Assembly (NCBI GenBank): GCA_014773175.1
Contig: VXCM01003545.1
Span: 1 to 64,000 of the forward strand
Source of the DNA: Lucifuga dentata
Taxonomy: Eukaryota; Chordata; Actinopteri; Ophidiiformes; Bythitidae
Direction: 5' to 3'
Length of the DNA: 64,000 bases
Below the pieces are notes generated by a model. It did no database searches. It had not been told where the DNA came from and saw nothing but the letters and a program-made list of their open reading frames with translations. The first letter of the stretch is position 1. The number at the start of each line of letters is the position of its first letter. A program made the position numbers and the translations under genes. Shown here piece after piece: positions 60,311-64,000 of this stretch.

Positions 60311-61044
60311 TTTCAAAGAACAAAGTTGAGATAATGGATAAAAAAGATGGAATGATTAGGTAAAGAATGAAACTGAATAATAGAAACCGTGGAGGTGGGC
60401 TGATGCCGGGCTACTTTTCCATCACTGAAAGGAAAAAAAGCATCAGTGTGTGCTCACTGCAGGAGCTACATGTACCTAACTGGATTGTGTGTGCACGTTT
60501 AGATGTGGTGTGTGTAGGCTCGCTGCAGCTAGAGAGTGTAATGTGCAGAATATGTGACTAATAGCAGGCACACGGAGACAGGCTGCCTGCAGGATCCACA
60601 CCTACACAGTGTCTACTGAGTGGGAGGATTGAGAGAGAATGTGAGAGTGCGCACACACACTTTTCTACACACACAAATCTGCAGTGTGTGGCACAGAAGA
60701 AAACATGACAGATACACACACACACCCTCAAGACACACACACACATGTACAGCTACTGTATAACTGTGCAATGATGTCACCTGTGAGGACTTCCTATGAA
60801 CTACATTCAATGGCTGCCCTTGAATTAATCTTAAAACCTTTACCTTAATCTACTACAATGTGACCCTAATACTAATCTTAGACTTGCAGGAGTGGTTACA
60901 CCAGCATTTATGACATTGGAATTCTGCACCAAATTTAAGTGGAGTGTATTTTATATATATTGATTTACATACCTTGCATATACTGTATATACACACACAC
61001 AGCACAGGAGAGCCCTGTACAGACTCAGTCAAGAAGTTGACTAT

Positions 61045-61180
61045 ACTCTGATTTTTGTCTGTGTGTGATTAAGGTGAAAACACAGAGACCTGTTACTTAA
61101 TCAACTTATAAGGGAAAGTATGCCAAGTGAGGAAATGCATCCACAGAATGCTTACAGTAAGTCAATGGATTGTTTACATA
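61045..61180. repeat. Dispersed repeat, copy 2 (related to 10,855-11,060)
   Basis: Same ordered blocks as copy 1 ('ACTCTGATTTTTGT', 'ATTAAGGT', 'GGGAAAG', 'GGAAATGCAT'). Confidence 0.5.
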
Positions 61181-62657
61181 CTTGAGTAAAACATTTTCCA
61201 ATCACATAATCTAGAGATGTTACTCAGATTACAACAATGATCTATGCTAATTTCGATTTCTTTACATGATTTTGAAAAAAAAAAAAAATATTTGTAGCTT
61301 TAATTGGAGTAGAATCAAAGTTGAAATGTGCATGTTAATGTACTGAAAGAAAGAAATAAAAGCACATGGGTGTCCCTCAGCAGCAGAAGCAGAATCAGCT
61401 TCATATAAAAAAAAAAAAATAAAGTGAAGTAAAGACCGGAATCCACAGCCATCATGACTAGGTAGGGATCGTACTCAAACACCAGAGGGACTCAGAAGTG
61501 GATGTGCAGGACAGGCACAGTTTGATGTTTTTCATTCAGCATGAGTTAAACATGCCACTTCAATATTCATTTTAAATATCACTATGCAATCCTCATTTTG
61601 TTTTTCATGCGGCTTGTCACACTTTGCTGTGCTGCTGCAATGTTGGAGGAAGTATGCAACTCCTTTATGTATATATAAGTTCTAATATCGCAATGGAAAA
61701 CAATATATTGCATTCAACACTTAACTGAGTAAAAAATGAAGAAGTACTGGCAGTAAAATGTCTGCAAGCATCCAAAGTTCAAAAGTGAGGAACTGTCTTT
61801 GTCAGGGTTTTGAAACTGAAATAAAAACCTAAATAAATACCTAAATATGAAAATACAATATTTCTCTCTGAAATGTAATGAGGGAAAAGTACAAAAAAAA
61901 TCTCCCAAAACTAAAACACTCTAGGAAGTACCAGTAATCAGTTACTTTGCAGCTTTATCGACTTCTTCCACACTGAAATGCAGAGGTGGGCAAGTGTATA
62001 CCTGTATGTTGTTCACAGCTTTGTTCTTAATAGGTTTTTATGAACAAATGAGGCTTTGTTTGTCCATGTGTCCAATATCTCACTGTCCACAGCCATAGTG
62101 TTAATTCAGTAGCTTCATCTGATTATAAACCACTGGTGGGCCAGAGACAAAAAACATGTTTAACTTCCTTAAACTACCCGAAAACATGGCTCAGCACTTT
62201 TAGCTGGAGCCCGCTGTCAGGGAAGTACACTGATACTGGGAAAAAAATCAACTCAGAGCCAGTGTGTGTATGTACAAAGAGAAGTCATTAATTCACTGTA
62301 GGCATCTTCCATACTGAAATATGGACTGAATTGTAATATACTGTACATCCAATTTTGAGAGCAGTGTGAGAATACAAAAACAAATACAGAACCAGACTTT
62401 TAAAAAAAGTTTTTTGGTGCTGCAAAAAAAAATGTTCTAGGGTGAAAATAAGGAGAAAAATTCCTTTTAAATACTTCACCATGACAACTGTATCATTGCT
62501 CATGACAGCATGTTGATGTACTGTAGTAGAACTTAAGTGAAATTGACCTTAAAGTCATCCTAAAAATGGCCTTCATTGACTCTACTCGAAATCAGTAGAT
62601 GATAAACTGATTCTGACAGAAGAAGAGGAGATGTGATGTTTGGGCTTGGGGGGGGGN

Positions 62658-62698
<41 letters not shown>

Positions 62699-62802
62699 GA
62701 GAGAGAGACTAATTATCAAAGCTAATTAAAGTTCCACTTCTTGCTGGTCTCCAAGGAGCGGGGGGGCGGGGGACTGGCCTGGATGACTGACAAGGGAAAG
62801 CA

Positions 62803-62805
<3 letters not shown>

Positions 62806-62840
<35 letters not shown>
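62806..62840. repeat. (GT)n microsatellite
   Basis: Pure GT repeats. Confidence 0.93.
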
Positions 62841-62841
<1 letters not shown>

Positions 62842-63075
62842 AACAGGTCTGTGCACTAGTGAGGCAGGGATTACAAGGTGGGTGGTACAAAGAGCAATTT
62901 CTAGAGGGTTTGGATAGGTAGTTATTAGTACAGTTAGGTACATGGGAGCCTAAACCAAACATACACACATGCATGGATGCACACACACAAAGACACACAG
63001 ACATGCACACACAAAATAAATAACTCCACTAATAAACTGATTACTCTTTTCTCTTACAAGCTCTGCAACTAGATT

Positions 63076-63112
<37 letters not shown>

Positions 63113-63490
63113 AATGACATAAATAAAACATGACATTTCTTTCAGAGTTATTAATTGGTCTTGAAGACTGACTGCACAGAGTTGTGTCATTTACAGGGGT
63201 ATGTAGCCCACATGGACCAATAATACATCATATCCATCACAATATAACATAACATAGAACATACTGACACAAGTCTATACAATATATATTGTAGACTTGT
63301 ACACAAACTCCATACGATTAACAAAACACTGTCTTTTCTCTCAAGCTCAAACAAAATCTGCCACACAAAGGTTCCCTTCTTGAAACATAACTCAAGTCTT
63401 TTATGATTGTCCAGATGACTGAGAGACTGAGGACATTTTGTTTAAGGGTAAAAGTGTTGAAAATGGACTTTCAGTTTCTCCTAAATCATG

Positions 63491-63536
63491 TTTATGTTTA
63501 ATGTCAGCCCAGAAAAGGGTTGACATTAAACATAAA
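63491..63536. repeat. 20-bp stem hairpin with one G-T wobble, 6-nt loop
   Basis: The left arm 63491-63510 and right arm 63517-63536 are inverted copies with one G-T wobble; loop AGAAAA. Confidence 0.88.
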
Positions 63537-64000
63537 AGACCCATTTCTGTGGCTAGTGGTAACCTGAACATAACTGTACAAATATAAACCTTTGTCTGGG
63601 TTCATTATTTGTTTAAACGCAGTATGCAACAATGGATGAACCGCCTCTGCTAATTGGAAAAAAAATATGCCAAGCTGGACCAATGCAAAAATAATAGCTC
63701 CTCAGCATCCAGACATGAGGAAACCTCCACTGCCAGTTGTTAGATGGTTAAATATGAATTCATGAAAAAAACAACTGGCCTCTTTAGTGCACAGAGATGA
63801 AAAGGCAAAACAAAATCCAGGTAATGAGCACACACAATTATTTAACCTTACAGTGAAATCTTTATAAAATGAATGGCCATTTTTTTTTGGCAAAAACAGC
63901 TACAAAATAGGCCAGATTTATTTTTACCAACATCACTCCTGATGTGTGATTTTTCTGTCTTGGCTTCAAAATAATCCGCCAATGTCAAAGGAGGAAAAAA

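Larger units (their letters stand above)
59763..64000 (-). other. camk2b intron, continuing past the window
   Basis: No preceding kinase exon (expected to end ...YYSEADAS) is found up to 64,000, so this intron exceeds 4.2 kb. It holds (GGAAA)n 60179-60310, (GA)n 62658-62707, (GT)n 62806-62840, poly-A 63081-63111 and a hairpin at 63491-63536. Confidence 0.75.

Overview
The window is vertebrate, almost certainly a ray-finned (teleost) fish. The evidence is tiny split exons with GT/AG borders in long AT-rich introns, many (CA)n, (GA)n and poly-A tracts, Tc1-like MITEs, and a tandem intronless TRIM/B30.2 gene array typical of fish. There is no bacterial, CRISPR or phage content.

Layout. (1) Positions 1-3.9 kb, plus strand: the 3' end of one intronless TRIM gene (B30.2/PRY-SPRY domain) and a second, nearly complete paralogue (RING, B-box, coiled coil, PRY-SPRY). 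The second is broken by two assembly joins and carries a RING zinc-ligand substitution. (2) About 4-10.5 kb: intergenic sequence, then the probable 3' UTR of the next gene. (3) About 10.5-64 kb, minus strand: one large gene, the C-terminal five-sixths of a beta-type calcium/calmodulin-dependent protein kinase II (camk2b-like). I place 18 coding exons plus one alternative copy. They run from the kinase catalytic loop (59.76 kb) through the activation segment, C-lobe, autoinhibitory/calmodulin segment and variable linker to the hub domain and stop (11,566). Exons for the first ~111 residues lie beyond 64 kb.

The most interesting biology is at the camk2b catalytic loop. Two 73-nt exons, 6.1 kb apart, both encode the 24 residues ending in HRDLK. 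They have the same phase and intact splice sites but differ at 7 residues. One resembles the version I recall from mammalian CAMK2A/CAMK2B, the other the version from mammalian CAMK2G. Because 73 is not a multiple of 3, using both or neither breaks the frame, so they should be mutually exclusive. The linker also contains a 90-nt in-frame cassette (17,730-17,819) that I cannot match to a remembered CaMKII exon, and two related Ser/Pro-rich exons.

The assembly needs care. Many single-N positions are flanked by exact direct repeats of about 61-66 nt, which look like unmerged contig-end overlaps. Three of these corrupt coding sequence (TRIM RING, camk2b linker exon, camk2b hub exon). Other features are three copies of a long-TIR MITE family, two Tc1/mariner-type non-autonomous elements, a retro-insertion with an 18-nt target-site duplication around the 996-nt N gap, and several perfect short-loop hairpins.
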